Shown here: piece after piece, positions 37,835 through 47,000 of the stretch
Layout of the letters: each line of letters opens with the position of its first letter
Position numbering within the stretch: the stretch's first letter is position 1
From: Corallococcus macrosporus DSM 14697
GTDB lineage: Bacteria > Myxococcota > Myxococcia > Myxococcales > Myxococcaceae
DNA: 64,000 bases
Reading direction: 5' to 3'
NCBI RefSeq assembly: GCF_002305895.1
Contig: NZ_CP022203.1
Coordinates: forward strand, 5,558,501-5,622,500
Notes under the pieces: model-generated
Database searches by the model: none
What the model was told of the DNA's origin: nothing
Seen by the model: the letters and a program-made list of their open reading frames with translations, nothing else
Made by a program: the position numbers and the translations under genes

Positions 37835-40186
37835 ATGGCTGACGACGGCAGGGGACAGCGCGCTTCTGGGCCGGGGGCATTTCGCAATCAAGCCACCCAT
37901 GCGGGTCCACCCGCGGGCAGGCCCCCCTACTCTGACGAGGACTCCGGAAATTGGGGTGACCCACCCCCCGGACCACGAGGGCCCGGCAGCGGAGCCACGC
38001 GGGCCGCTTCAAGGCCCGGCCCACCGGAGGGCTACAGCCGGCCGAGTCCACTGCCTGGAAACCCGGGCCGCGCCGCGCCTCCTCCGGAGGCCGCGCGTCC
38101 GCCACCCGGAGCGTTCCGGCCCAGCGCAGCCAGGGCGGGGCCCCCAGGCAGGGGCGAGCAGCCCACTCCCGCCAACGGGGGCGCGCGTGTCCAGCCGGCA
38201 TTCAATGGACAGCACCGTGCTCCGCCCGTGATGAATGGAAAGCACCCGGGTCCCCCGGCGCCGGGTGACGGCGCCTTCCTGCCCACGTCGCAAGAGACCC
38301 TGAAGGAACTGGACGACATCAAGCAGCAGGCCCAGTCCGGCCCCCAGGTCGATCCAGAGCTGGCCGCGGCGGTGGGCTTCACCCACTTCGACGTGACGTC
38401 GAGCCAGGACAACCTCATCACGGTGTTGCTCACGCGCGAGGACCTGCACCTGCTCGCGTCCCAGACGCTCGTTCGCGTGAAGTCGAGGGAGGACAACCGC
38501 GCCTACCTGGGCGTCGTCGTGCGCGGCCCCTTCGCGGAGCCGAACGCAGTGCCCGCCAACTCCACCATGGCCATTGGCGTCGTGACGCACGGCAAGAAGC
38601 TGGCGTACACGTTCGACTATCACGGGCGCGCGGAGATAGAGATTGTCGGCGAGGAGGTGGAGGGCACGTTGAGGCCGCCACGCTTCCGGCCCAGGCCGCA
38701 GAGCCCCGTCTTCCTTCTCGACGAGGCGGAGAGCGCGCGCGTGCTGGGCGTCGGGGGTGATTTGTGCCTGGGGCTCGTCGTGGGCTACGAGAAGATGGAG
38801 GCCCGTCTCAATCCTCGGGACAAGTCCATCCTCCCCCGGCACACCGGCATCATCGGGACCACGGGCGGCGGCAAGTCCACCACGGTGGCCACGCTCATCC
38901 ACCGCGCGCAGGCGGAAGGTATCGCCACCATCGTCTTCGATGTGGAAGGTGAATACACCCAGGTGGACCAGCCCACGGACCACACCGCGATGCTCGAAGC
39001 CTTGAAGCGCCGGGGACAGCGCCCCCAGGGCGTCAAGGACCTGCATATCCACCACCTCACCGGGCGCCTCAGCCGCAACGCAGGACACCGGAACAAGCAC
39101 GCGTTCTCGCTCCAGTTCTCCAGCCTGTCTCCGTACGCGCTCGCCGAGATTCTCGACATGTCGGACGCGCAGCAGGAGCGGTTCCTCAAGGCCTACGACG
39201 TCACGAAGCTCCTGCTCGAAGACTTCAACATCTACCCTCAAACCGAGCAGGAGCGCCGCCAGGCGCTCGACGTGGACGAGCTGTCCACCGGGTATCCGCA
39301 CATGACCATCGACCATGTGCTGGACGTGGTCAGCGCGTACATCTACAGCCTCAGCGACGAAGGAAAGTCGGAGACGCGCGGCAGGTCACGCGCGACTCCT
39401 CGAAAGCAGGCTTCGCTCCTCGAGGAGACGGACGACGCGGAGGCCGACTCGGACGTCACCGCCAAGGCCCCCTCGCGCGGATTGATGCTGCGCACCGAGT
39501 TCAGGAGCAACTTCGGCCGGGTCATGGCGCGCGTCATGGCCCAGAGCAGCCGACACGAAATCAGCTGGAAGGCGCTGGCCAGCAAGCTGCACCGCCTGCG
39601 GCGCCTGGGCATCTTCGACGTGGGCAACGAGAAAGGCGTCGCCTACGACTCCATGCTCACGCCCGGGCGCGTCTCCGTCATCGACCTGTCGGACACGGAC
39701 TCGCCGCAGCTCAACAACCTGGTCATCGCGGACATCCTGCGCGGCCTCCAGGAGGCCCAGGAGAAGCGCTATGAGCGGGCCAACGCGCGGGAGGAGTCCG
39801 TCACCCCGGTGCTCATCATCATCGAAGAGGCCCACGAGTTCCTCTCCGCCAACCGCATCACCCAGATGCCCGTGCTCTTCGAGCAGGTGGCCAAGATCGC
39901 CAAGCGGGGCCGCAAGCGGTGGATGGGGCTCGTCTTCGTCACCCAGCTCCCGCAGCACCTCCCCAACGAGGTGCTGGGCCTCATCAACAACTTCGTCATC
40001 CACAAAATCGCGGACAGCTCCGTCATCGCGCGGATGCAGAAGACAGCGGGCAGCATCGACGAGAGCCTGTGGGACCGGGTGTCGCGGCTGGCGCCGGGGC
40101 AGGCCCTGGTGTCGTTCAGCAACTTCACCCGCCCGCTGATGGTCGCGGTGGACCCCGCACCGGTGAAGCGGCTGCTGGTGGAGTGA
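37835..40186 (+). CDS. HerA-like hexameric DNA translocase/ATPase
   Basis: The 783-residue protein has a disordered proline/glycine-rich N-terminus (1-150), a HerA-type beta-barrel region (175-330) and a RecA/FtsK-like ATPase core. Walker A is G-T-T-G-G-G-K-S-T at 341-349, Walker B is V-L-I-I-I-E-E-A-H-E-F-L near 660, and V-F-V-T-Q-L-P-Q near 705 is the sensor region. HerA hexamers pump DNA through a NurA ring, and in bacteria they occur in anti-phage systems with varied effectors. AGGAGGGGG precedes the start. The long disordered N-terminus is unusual. Membership of the DUF87/HerA family is secure, the role is not. Confidence 0.85.
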   Translation: MADDGRGQRASGPGAFRNQATHAGPPAGRPPYSDEDSGNWGDPPPGPRGPGSGATRAASRPGPPEGYSRPSPLPGNPGRAAPPPEAARPPPGAFRPSAARAGPPGRGEQPTPANGGARVQPAFNGQHRAPPVMNGKHPGPPAPGDGAFLPTSQETLKELDDIKQQAQSGPQVDPELAAAVGFTHFDVTSSQDNLITVLLTREDLHLLASQTLVRVKSREDNRAYLGVVVRGPFAEPNAVPANSTMAIGVVTHGKKLAYTFDYHGRAEIEIVGEEVEGTLRPPRFRPRPQSPVFLLDEAESARVLGVGGDLCLGLVVGYEKMEARLNPRDKSILPRHTGIIGTTGGGKSTTVATLIHRAQAEGIATIVFDVEGEYTQVDQPTDHTAMLEALKRRGQRPQGVKDLHIHHLTGRLSRNAGHRNKHAFSLQFSSLSPYALAEILDMSDAQQERFLKAYDVTKLLLEDFNIYPQTEQERRQALDVDELSTGYPHMTIDHVLDVVSAYIYSLSDEGKSETRGRSRATPRKQASLLEETDDAEADSDVTAKAPSRGLMLRTEFRSNFGRVMARVMAQSSRHEISWKALASKLHRLRRLGIFDVGNEKGVAYDSMLTPGRVSVIDLSDTDSPQLNNLVIADILRGLQEAQEKRYERANAREESVTPVLIIIEEAHEFLSANRITQMPVLFEQVAKIAKRGRKRWMGLVFVTQLPQHLPNEVLGLINNFVIHKIADSSVIARMQKTAGSIDESLWDRVSRLAPGQALVSFSNFTRPLMVAVDPAPVKRLLVE

Positions 40187-40202
40187 CGCGCGCCCCGCGT
40201 TT

Positions 40203-40234
40203 CATCCCCCCGACACCTCGCGCGCGGGGGGATG
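40203..40234 (+). terminator. Hairpin after the HerA-like gene
   Basis: CATCCCCCC at 40203-40211 pairs perfectly with GGGGGGATG at 40226-40234 over a 14-base loop. It begins 17 bases after the HerA-like stop codon. No T tract follows. It likely ends the five-gene unit. Confidence 0.55.
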
Positions 40235-40407
40235 GGCCGCGCGCGCCAGATACCGGACATGAACCGACCGACGCAGGCGGCTGTCACCTCCGTGGCCGCG
40301 GGCGCTGGCCGCCTGCGGCAAGCGTGGACGCCCCGCTGGATGCCTGCTCACCTGGCGCGGGAGCGGCGGGCTGTCCCGGCGTCTGCCAGTGAGGCGGGCC
40401 TTGTGGG

Positions 40408-40566
40408 CTACGGCTCCTGCTTCTTCTTCGCCTCGGGCTGCTTGGACGTGTGGTGCTGACCTTCCCGATTCCGGTAGCCCCAGGTGGAGCTCCACATTCC
40501 GGGCCCGGTGAACAGCACCGTGATGAGCGTCATCACCACGGCGCCAATGAGAATCTCGAAAACCAT
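40408..40566 (-). CDS. Small single-span membrane protein
   Basis: The 52-residue product begins at an ATG with GGAGGGGAG eight bases upstream. Residues 2-22 are a hydrophobic helix (V-F-E-I-L-I-G-A-V-V-M-T-L-I-T-V-L-F), then a W-S-S-T-W-G-Y turn and a basic, glutamine/lysine-rich tail. I do not recognise a family. It stands alone between two plus-strand genes. Confidence 0.6.
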   Translation of the reverse strand: MVFEILIGAVVMTLITVLFTGPGMWSSTWGYRNREGQHHTSKQPEAKKKQEP

Positions 40567-40742
40567 TCCGCGAGCTCCCCTCCGTACACGTTCCGAACGG
40601 CAGGGCCGAGCCCCACCGCACGCGCTGTCATGCCGTAACACCCACCCGGAAGCAATGCGCGAGGAACCATGGCGCCTTCCGCGAACACCGCGCCCGCCTG
40701 CCCGGCTGCGCCGGCGCCGCGTTGGGGTAGGCTGCCGCCGCC

Positions 40743-41726
40743 ATGTCTCCCGCCTCTTTCGTCGCACAGTGGCGCGTCCCGCGTCTCCAGGCCGCCCTGC
40801 TGGCCACATTCCTGTCCCTGTCCGGATGCGAGGGACGCTGGACGCCGGAGCCGGAAGACGTGTGCGTGGGGACGGATTGCGGCACGCCGGAGCCGCCGGC
40901 CCCCGCGCCCGAAGGCAGCGTGCGCATCGCCGCCTTCAACGTGCAGCGCCTCTTCGACACCGTCTGCGACTCCGGGGCCTGTGGCGGCAACAACTACGAA
41001 GCCCTCCCCACCCCTTCCGAGTTCGGCCTCCAGGCGGACCGGCTCGCGTCCGCCATCTCGCGGCTGGAAGCGGACGTGGTGCTGCTGGCGGAGGTGGAGA
41101 CGCAGGCCTCGCTCGACGCCCTCACGGACCGGCTCCCGCGCTTCGGCTACTCGGAGCTGGGGGAGACAGGGGCCCCCGCGTCGGTGGACGTGGCCGTCCT
41201 CTCCGTCCACCCCATCACCCAGGTGCGGGGCCACCGCGACCGCGAGCTCTGGCGGCCGGACGGCACCTCCACGCGCTTCGCTCGCGAGCTGCTGGAGGTG
41301 CACCTGGACGTGGAGGGCAAGAAGGTCATCGTCTTCTCCGCGCACTTCCGCTCCAAGTCCAGCGACGACCCGGGCCGCCGCTTCGCCGAGGCCGCGGCGG
41401 CGCGGGACATCGTCGCGGACGTGGCGCGGGCCTCGCCGGAGGCGCTGGTGGTGCTCGGCGGGGACCTCAACGACGTGCCGGGCTCGGAGCCCATCAACGC
41501 GTTGGAGCGTGACGGCGCGTTGCTGCGCGTCTCCAGCGACCGGCCGGACAGCGAGACGTGGACCTACGCCTTCTACGGAGACCTCCAGGCCATTGACCAC
41601 CTGTACCTGGCGCGCGGCGGCGGCACCTACGTGCCCGGCTCGTTCCGCGCCGCGAGGGACCCGCGAGGCGGGTATGGCGGCTCGGACCACGCCGCCGTCT
41701 ACGCGGACTTCCTGCCCGCGCCCTGA
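40743..41726 (+). CDS. Lipoprotein endonuclease/exonuclease/phosphatase-fold hydrolase
   Basis: The 327-residue protein has a signal peptide with lipobox L-S-G-C ending at Cys29, then a proline-rich spacer. The body is an EEP-superfamily (DNase I-like) domain with F-N-V-Q-R-L near 64, A-E-V-E near 98, S-A-H-F-R near 198, G-G-D-L-N-D near 238, and A-I-D-H-L plus G-S-D-H-A at the C-terminus, which supply the acidic and histidine active-site residues. It would act at the cell surface on nucleic acid, a phosphodiester or a phospholipid. A surface nuclease is a reasonable guess for a predator. Confidence 0.88.
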   Translation: MSPASFVAQWRVPRLQAALLATFLSLSGCEGRWTPEPEDVCVGTDCGTPEPPAPAPEGSVRIAAFNVQRLFDTVCDSGACGGNNYEALPTPSEFGLQADRLASAISRLEADVVLLAEVETQASLDALTDRLPRFGYSELGETGAPASVDVAVLSVHPITQVRGHRDRELWRPDGTSTRFARELLEVHLDVEGKKVIVFSAHFRSKSSDDPGRRFAEAAAARDIVADVARASPEALVVLGGDLNDVPGSEPINALERDGALLRVSSDRPDSETWTYAFYGDLQAIDHLYLARGGGTYVPGSFRAARDPRGGYGGSDHAAVYADFLPAP

Positions 41727-41768
41727 GGCCAGCGCCTCCCCCCGAGGCGCCGGCCCGAGGCGCGTGGC

Positions 41769-42305
41769 TCAGGCCGCCGCGGGGATGGCCTGGATGTCGA
41801 GCTCGAGGTCGATCTTCTCGCTGACCAGCCAGCCGCCGTTGTCGAGCGTCTTGTTCCAGCGGATGCCGTAGTCGGTGCGGTTGATGGTGGAGCGCGCCGA
41901 GTAGATGAGGCGCGAGTTGCCCCACGGGTCCTTCGACGTGCCGATGTGCCGGGCATCGAAGGCCACGGCCTGCGTGACGTTGCGGATGGTGAGGTCACCC
42001 AGGAGGCGGAAGCTGGCGCCACCCACGGGCTCCACCTTGGTGCTGCGGAAGGTGAGCCTGGGCGCGGCCTCGGCGTCGAGGAAGTCCGGAGAGCGCAGGT
42101 GCGCGTCCCGGTCCGGCGCGCCTGTGTAGATGCTCGCCGTTTCCACGGTCATCTCGACTTCCCCCAACGTGGCCTGTTCGGGATTCACACGGAGGGTGCC
42201 AGAGAAGCGTTCGAAGCGGCCGTGAACGCGCGCCACCACCATGTGGCGCGCGACGAAGAGGACGGACGAGTGGGATGCGTCGATGTTCCAGGTACTGAAG
42301 GACAT
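41769..42305 (-). CDS. YceI-family lipocalin-like protein
   Basis: From the ATG at 42305 the protein has 178 residues and matches the YceI family: W-N-I-D-A-S-H-S-S-V-L-F at the start, V-H-G-R-F-E-R-F-S-G-T-L near residue 28, then D-A-H-L-R-S-P-D-F-L-D near 66 and an F-R-L-L-G-D-L-T-I-R-N-V-T block near 104. The fold is a lipid-binding beta barrel that holds isoprenoids or amphiphiles. There is no signal peptide in this start, so it may be cytoplasmic, as many YceI copies are. No strong ribosome binding site is visible. Confidence 0.9.
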   Translation of the reverse strand: MSFSTWNIDASHSSVLFVARHMVVARVHGRFERFSGTLRVNPEQATLGEVEMTVETASIYTGAPDRDAHLRSPDFLDAEAAPRLTFRSTKVEPVGGASFRLLGDLTIRNVTQAVAFDARHIGTSKDPWGNSRLIYSARSTINRTDYGIRWNKTLDNGGWLVSEKIDLELDIQAIPAAA

Positions 42306-42626
42306 AGCGGGGTCGCTCGGCGGGTGAGGGGCGGGGGGACGTCGTGCGTGCACGAGACGCTGCAAGCGGACCCTGACTAGATAATGACCCACCCATTGAA
42401 ATTCCATGCACACGGCGTGACGAAGCCGAATGCACGGTGCGTCGCGCGCGAAACACGACAATCAGGAACACGCGCGCAGCCGCGAGCTGGGCCGCTGTCA
42501 TTTTGCGTGAAGCGTGAAACAGGGGGATTCTGCTTTCACGGCCAGGCCGGGGGGAGCCGGACCAGCTGACGAGTGCTCCTTGCCGGGCCGTGGCCACGCC
42601 GCCTCGTCTTGGAGCCACGTCATCGC
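42306..42626. other. Divergent intergenic region
   Basis: This 321-base gap separates the divergent YceI and radical SAM genes. The stretch 42373-42440 is less GC-rich than the surroundings and probably carries promoters for both. I see no RNA gene or clear operator. Confidence 0.4.
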
Positions 42627-44042
42627 ATGCGGATCGCCGTCATCGCCACGTACACGCACCCCACCCGGCTGCGCCTCAAGGAACCCTCCATCATGCAGTC
42701 CTCCGTGCCGGAGCTCATCGCCGGCCTGTGCCCGCCGCACGCGGAGGTGGAGATCTTCAACGAGAAGGAGCGCGACCTCCCCATGGACCGCCATTGGGAC
42801 CTGGTCTTCTTCTCCTATCTGCACTCCTACTACGAGCACACCAAGGTGCTCTCCACCCTCTTCCGTCAGCGCGGGATGAAGACGGTCGCCGGTGGCCGCC
42901 ACGCCAGCTACTTCCCCGACGACGCCCAGCATTACTTCGACGCCGTCATCACCGGCGAGCCCGAGGCCAACGTCCCCGCGCTCATCGAGGACTTCGAGAA
43001 GGGCCAGCTCCAGCCGCGCTACCAGCGCCCGCCGCTGGGCCCCAGCGCCATCCGGCCCTACCGCCATGACCTCATCGACTTCACGCACAACAAGCTGCGC
43101 CTGCCCGGCATCGAGGCGTCGCGTGGCTGCCCCTTCTCCTGCAACTTCTGCGTCCTCACCGGCAACGAGCGCTACCGCTACCGCCCCGTCGCCCACGTCA
43201 TCGACGAAATCCAGCGGCACATGCACTGGAACCCCAACTACCTGGGGCTGATGGATGACGCCTTCGTCTTCCTCGACAACAACCTCGGCGGCTCACCGAA
43301 GTACCTGCGCGAGCTGTGCGAGGCGCTCATCCCGCTGAAGAAGACGTGGGGCTGCGCCCTCACCTTCAACGTGCTCAAGGACGAGTCGCTGGTGAAGCTG
43401 ATGGCCAGGGCGGGCTGCCGCTACGTCTACACCGGCCTGGAGTCCCTCAACCCCGACTCCCTCAAGGCCATGAACAAGGGCCAGAACAAGCTGAGCGAGG
43501 TGGACGCCGTCATCCGCCGCGTCTTCTCCGCCGGCATCCTGCTGTCCTTCGGCCTCATCGTGGGCTCGGACGGAGACACCAACGAATACCTGGAGAAGCT
43601 CCCCGAATACCTCTCCGACCTCCGGTACTTCTCCGTCACCTTCCTGGGCATCGTCTGCCCCTACCCGGAGACGCCCTTCTTCCGCGAGCTCCAGGCGGAG
43701 GGCCGCCTGCTACCGGGCACCTTGAGCCGCGACTATGACGGCTACACGCTCTGCCACCGCCCGAAGCACCTGGACGCGTCGGAGGTGATTGAGCACTTCC
43801 ACCGGCTCTGCGCGCAGCTCGGCAGCCTGCCCAACATCGCGCGGCACTACTGGTCCAAGCTCACCATGAGCGACATGCCCCGCTACAAGCAGACCATCCT
43901 CTTCTCCGGGCCCGAAATCGTGAGCATCCGCAACCCGGTGAAGAACACGGCCCGCCGCTACATCGCCGGGCAGGACGCGCTGGAGTACTGGGACGTGCAG
44001 CAGATGGCCCAGCTCGGCCTCCAGCCGCAGCGGCTCACGTGA
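42627..44042 (+). CDS. B12-binding-domain radical SAM protein
   Basis: I start at the ATG at 42627, where the Rossmann strand M-R-I-A-V-I-A-T-Y begins. The 471-residue protein has a cobalamin-binding-type N-terminal domain (1-125), which lacks the D-x-H-x-x-G cobalamin motif. A radical SAM domain follows with the 4Fe-4S motif R-G-C-P-F-S-C-N-F-C, cysteines at 168, 172 and 175. L-M-D-D-A-F-V-F-L-D-N-N near 214 and Y-T-G-L-E-S-L near 270 are standard for B12-radical SAM enzymes. Substrate is unknown; no neighbour suggests a pathway. Its stop overlaps the convergent cyclase gene's stop within a palindrome. Confidence 0.85.
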   Translation: MRIAVIATYTHPTRLRLKEPSIMQSSVPELIAGLCPPHAEVEIFNEKERDLPMDRHWDLVFFSYLHSYYEHTKVLSTLFRQRGMKTVAGGRHASYFPDDAQHYFDAVITGEPEANVPALIEDFEKGQLQPRYQRPPLGPSAIRPYRHDLIDFTHNKLRLPGIEASRGCPFSCNFCVLTGNERYRYRPVAHVIDEIQRHMHWNPNYLGLMDDAFVFLDNNLGGSPKYLRELCEALIPLKKTWGCALTFNVLKDESLVKLMARAGCRYVYTGLESLNPDSLKAMNKGQNKLSEVDAVIRRVFSAGILLSFGLIVGSDGDTNEYLEKLPEYLSDLRYFSVTFLGIVCPYPETPFFRELQAEGRLLPGTLSRDYDGYTLCHRPKHLDASEVIEHFHRLCAQLGSLPNIARHYWSKLTMSDMPRYKQTILFSGPEIVSIRNPVKNTARRYIAGQDALEYWDVQQMAQLGLQPQRLT

Positions 44043-44044
44043 GC
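44033..44044. other. 12-bp palindrome over two convergent stop codons
   Basis: GCTCACGTGAGC is a perfect palindrome that contains the TGA of the radical SAM gene (44040-44042) and, on the other strand, the TGA of the cyclase-like gene (44037-44035). The two genes overlap by 8 bases. It is too short and loopless to act as a terminator. Confidence 0.5.
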
Positions 44045-47000
44045 GCCGCGGCGGGCAGCGCCGGCGCCACGTCCTGGGGACCGGACTCCAGCCGCGCCAC
44101 CCGCCGCAGCTCCGCCTGGGCGTCAATGGCGGTGAAGACGTCCCGCGCGCGGGCGAGCAGCTCGGTGCGCCGGTGCGGCAGCGCCGCCGCCGCGTCCAGG
44201 TAGGCCACGCCCGTCTCCCAGCGGTTGGGCGTGGCCTCAAGCACCTGGAGCGCGCGCTCGAACAGCGGCTCGGCGGCCTTCGCGCCCCGCTTCAGCGCCT
44301 TCGCGCGCGCCATCACCCGCATGGCCGGGCCGCGCAGGTACGGGTAGAGCGCGCCCAGCGCCCGCGCCTTGAGCGCGCAGCGGCGGTAGATGGCCCACAA
44401 CTGCTCTTGCGGCACGGAGACGGCGCCCTGCTCCAGCGCGAAGAGCGCGCCCTCCGCCGCGTCCACCAGGCCAATCTGGAGGAAGGGCACCAGCACGTGG
44501 TAGCGCCACAGCGCCTCGTCGGCGCGCACCGCCATCAACGCGGCCTCCTCCACCTGGTGCTCGCGCACCGCCACGTTGACCAGGTGGTTCAGGCTGGCGC
44601 ACTGGTTGGCCAGGTCCTGCACCTCGATGCTGATGCGCAGCCCCTCCTCCAGCTCCGCGCACAGCTCGCCCACGTCTCCGTCGCCGCGCAGGTAGCGGCA
44701 CATGGGCACCCACGCGTGGGACCAGCCCTGGTGCATCAGCGCGTTGAGCTCCACGCCCACGCGCCCCATCTCCCGGTACGCGCGCTCCGCGTCCTCGAAG
44801 CGCGAGGCCAGGAACTGGCTGGTGGCCAGCATCATCAGCCCCGTCTGCACCTCCCACATGTCCCCCACCTGCCGCAGCAAGGCCACCGCCTGCTCGCCGT
44901 AGGCCGTGGCGCGGGCCTGCGCGTTGGTGAAGATGGACTGCGTGGCCAGCCGGCTCAGGGCCACGCCCTCCGCCGCCGTGTCCCGGGAGCGGCGCGCGTG
45001 CTCCAGCGCGCGCTGGCACCAGAACCCCGAGCGCCCCACCAGCCCGGAGCCGAACAGCAGCGAACCGTAGTAGCTGGTCGCCAGGCTCAGGCCGTATTCG
45101 CTGCGCGAGCGCTCCGCCATCGTCGTGGCCACCAGCGTGGCCCAGGTGAGCTTCCCGATGTCCGCGAAGTAGTAGATCTTGATGAGCGAGATGAGCGTGG
45201 AGAGCTGCTTCAAGTACAGCGGCAGCCGCGCGCCCAGCGGCCGCACCAGCCAGGGGAACAGGCCGTAGAGCAGGTGCAGGCCCATGGCCCCCACCGAGCG
45301 CAGCGCCAGCGCCGCCAGGCTCCGCGGCATCGTGCGCCCCATGAGCTCCAGCGCCGTCTCCAGCTCCTGGATGGCGCGCTTCGACTCGCCCTTCTCCTGG
45401 TGGGCCCGGCCCAGGCCCAGGTGGAGCTCCGCGCGGCGCGGCACCTGCTCCTCGTCCGCCAGGCACTGCTCGAACATGAGGATGGCGCCCGCGTAGTTGC
45501 CCGCGTTGAGCAGCGTCTCCGCCAGCTCCTTCATCACCGCGTGCGTCTTGCGAAGGACCTCCTCCGGGTCCAACGCCACGGTGCCACCCAGGATCTCCAT
45601 GGCCCGGTTGTAGTGGTGGATGGCGTCGTCGTTGGCGTACTGCTCGCGCGCGCTGCGCGCCGCCATCAGCGTGTACTCCAGGCCCTTCACCTCGTCGTTT
45701 CCGGCCAGCGAGTGGTAGGCCAGGATGCCCGCCGACTTGACGGCGTTGTCCCCCGCGCGGGCCTCGATGAAGCGCGCCATGCGCCGGTGCAGGTCCTCGC
45801 GCGCGGACACCAGCAGCGTGGTGTACGCCACGTCGCGGATGACGATGTGCTTGAAGATGCAGGTGAAGGGCTCCTCCAGCTCCAGCAGGATGAGCCCCAG
45901 CCGCGTCAGCGTGTCGATGGCCTCTCGAATCCGCTCCGGCGTCACCGAGCCCGGCGCCAGCGCGGCCACCGCCTCCAGCGTGAAGATGCGGCCCACCACG
46001 GAGGCCACGCGCACCACCAGCTTCTCCGTCTCCGTGAGCAGGTCGATGCGCGCCAGCACCACGTCCTGGATGGAGTCCGGCAGCTCCAGGCCCTGCAGGC
46101 CGCGCTTGAGCTCCAGCGTCTGGGCGCCCGGCGCCACCGGCCCCAGGTAGCCCTTCTCCACCATCCCCTGGACGATGGACTCGGTGAAGAACGGGTTGCC
46201 CTGCACCTTGGCCAACAGCAGGTCCTCCAGCGCCGTGTCCGGCGTCTCCATGCGCAGGTGCAGCCGCAGGAGCGCCCGCGTGTCCTCGTCATCCAGGCTG
46301 GACAGGTCCAACCACCGCATCCCGGGCAGGCCCTTGAGGCCCTTGAGGTGCTCGCCCGGCCGCATCGTCACCAGCAGCGTCACGCGCAGCGGGGACAGCC
46401 GCGCGGCCACGTACTCGATGAGGTCCACGGAGATGTTGTCGGCCCAGTGGAGGTCCTCGAAGAAGAGCAGCACCGGCGTCTGGCGCGACAGCTTCTCCAG
46501 GAGCTGGAGGATGACCTGGAAGAGCTTCTGGTTCTTCCGCCGGGCGTCCAGGTCGCGCGTGAGGGGTGACTCCTCCACGGGCAGGCCCAGGATGCCCGCG
46601 AGCACCGGTATCCACTCCGGCCCCGTGTCCTCCAGGCCCCCGAAGCCCTGGCGCAGCCGGGAGAGCTGCGTCTCCACGTCATCGCCCTCGTGCAGGCCAA
46701 AGAGCTGGACCAGCACCTCCTTCCACGGGAAGAAGGGCGTGAACATCTCGTAGGAGTAGCAGATGCCGTAGAGGCTGCGGGCGCCGCGCGCCTCCGCCAC
46801 CTCCACCACCTTCGCGCCCAGCCGCGACTTGCCGATGCCCGCCTCGCCGGACACCACGCAGGTGCGGCCGTGGCCCTCCAGGGCTTCGTCCACGGCCTGG
46901 CGCAGCACGTCCACCTCGCGCTGCCGGCCGACGAGGTCGCCCCTGCCCTTGAGGAACAGGCTGCGGCGGACCTCCGCGGACAGCCGGTAGACGGGCACCG

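Noticed and set aside
44173-46569. A 798-codon open frame on the + strand
   Set aside because: Antisense to the cyclase/NTPase/TPR gene, and composed of H/R/A/Q-rich shadow sequence with no motif.
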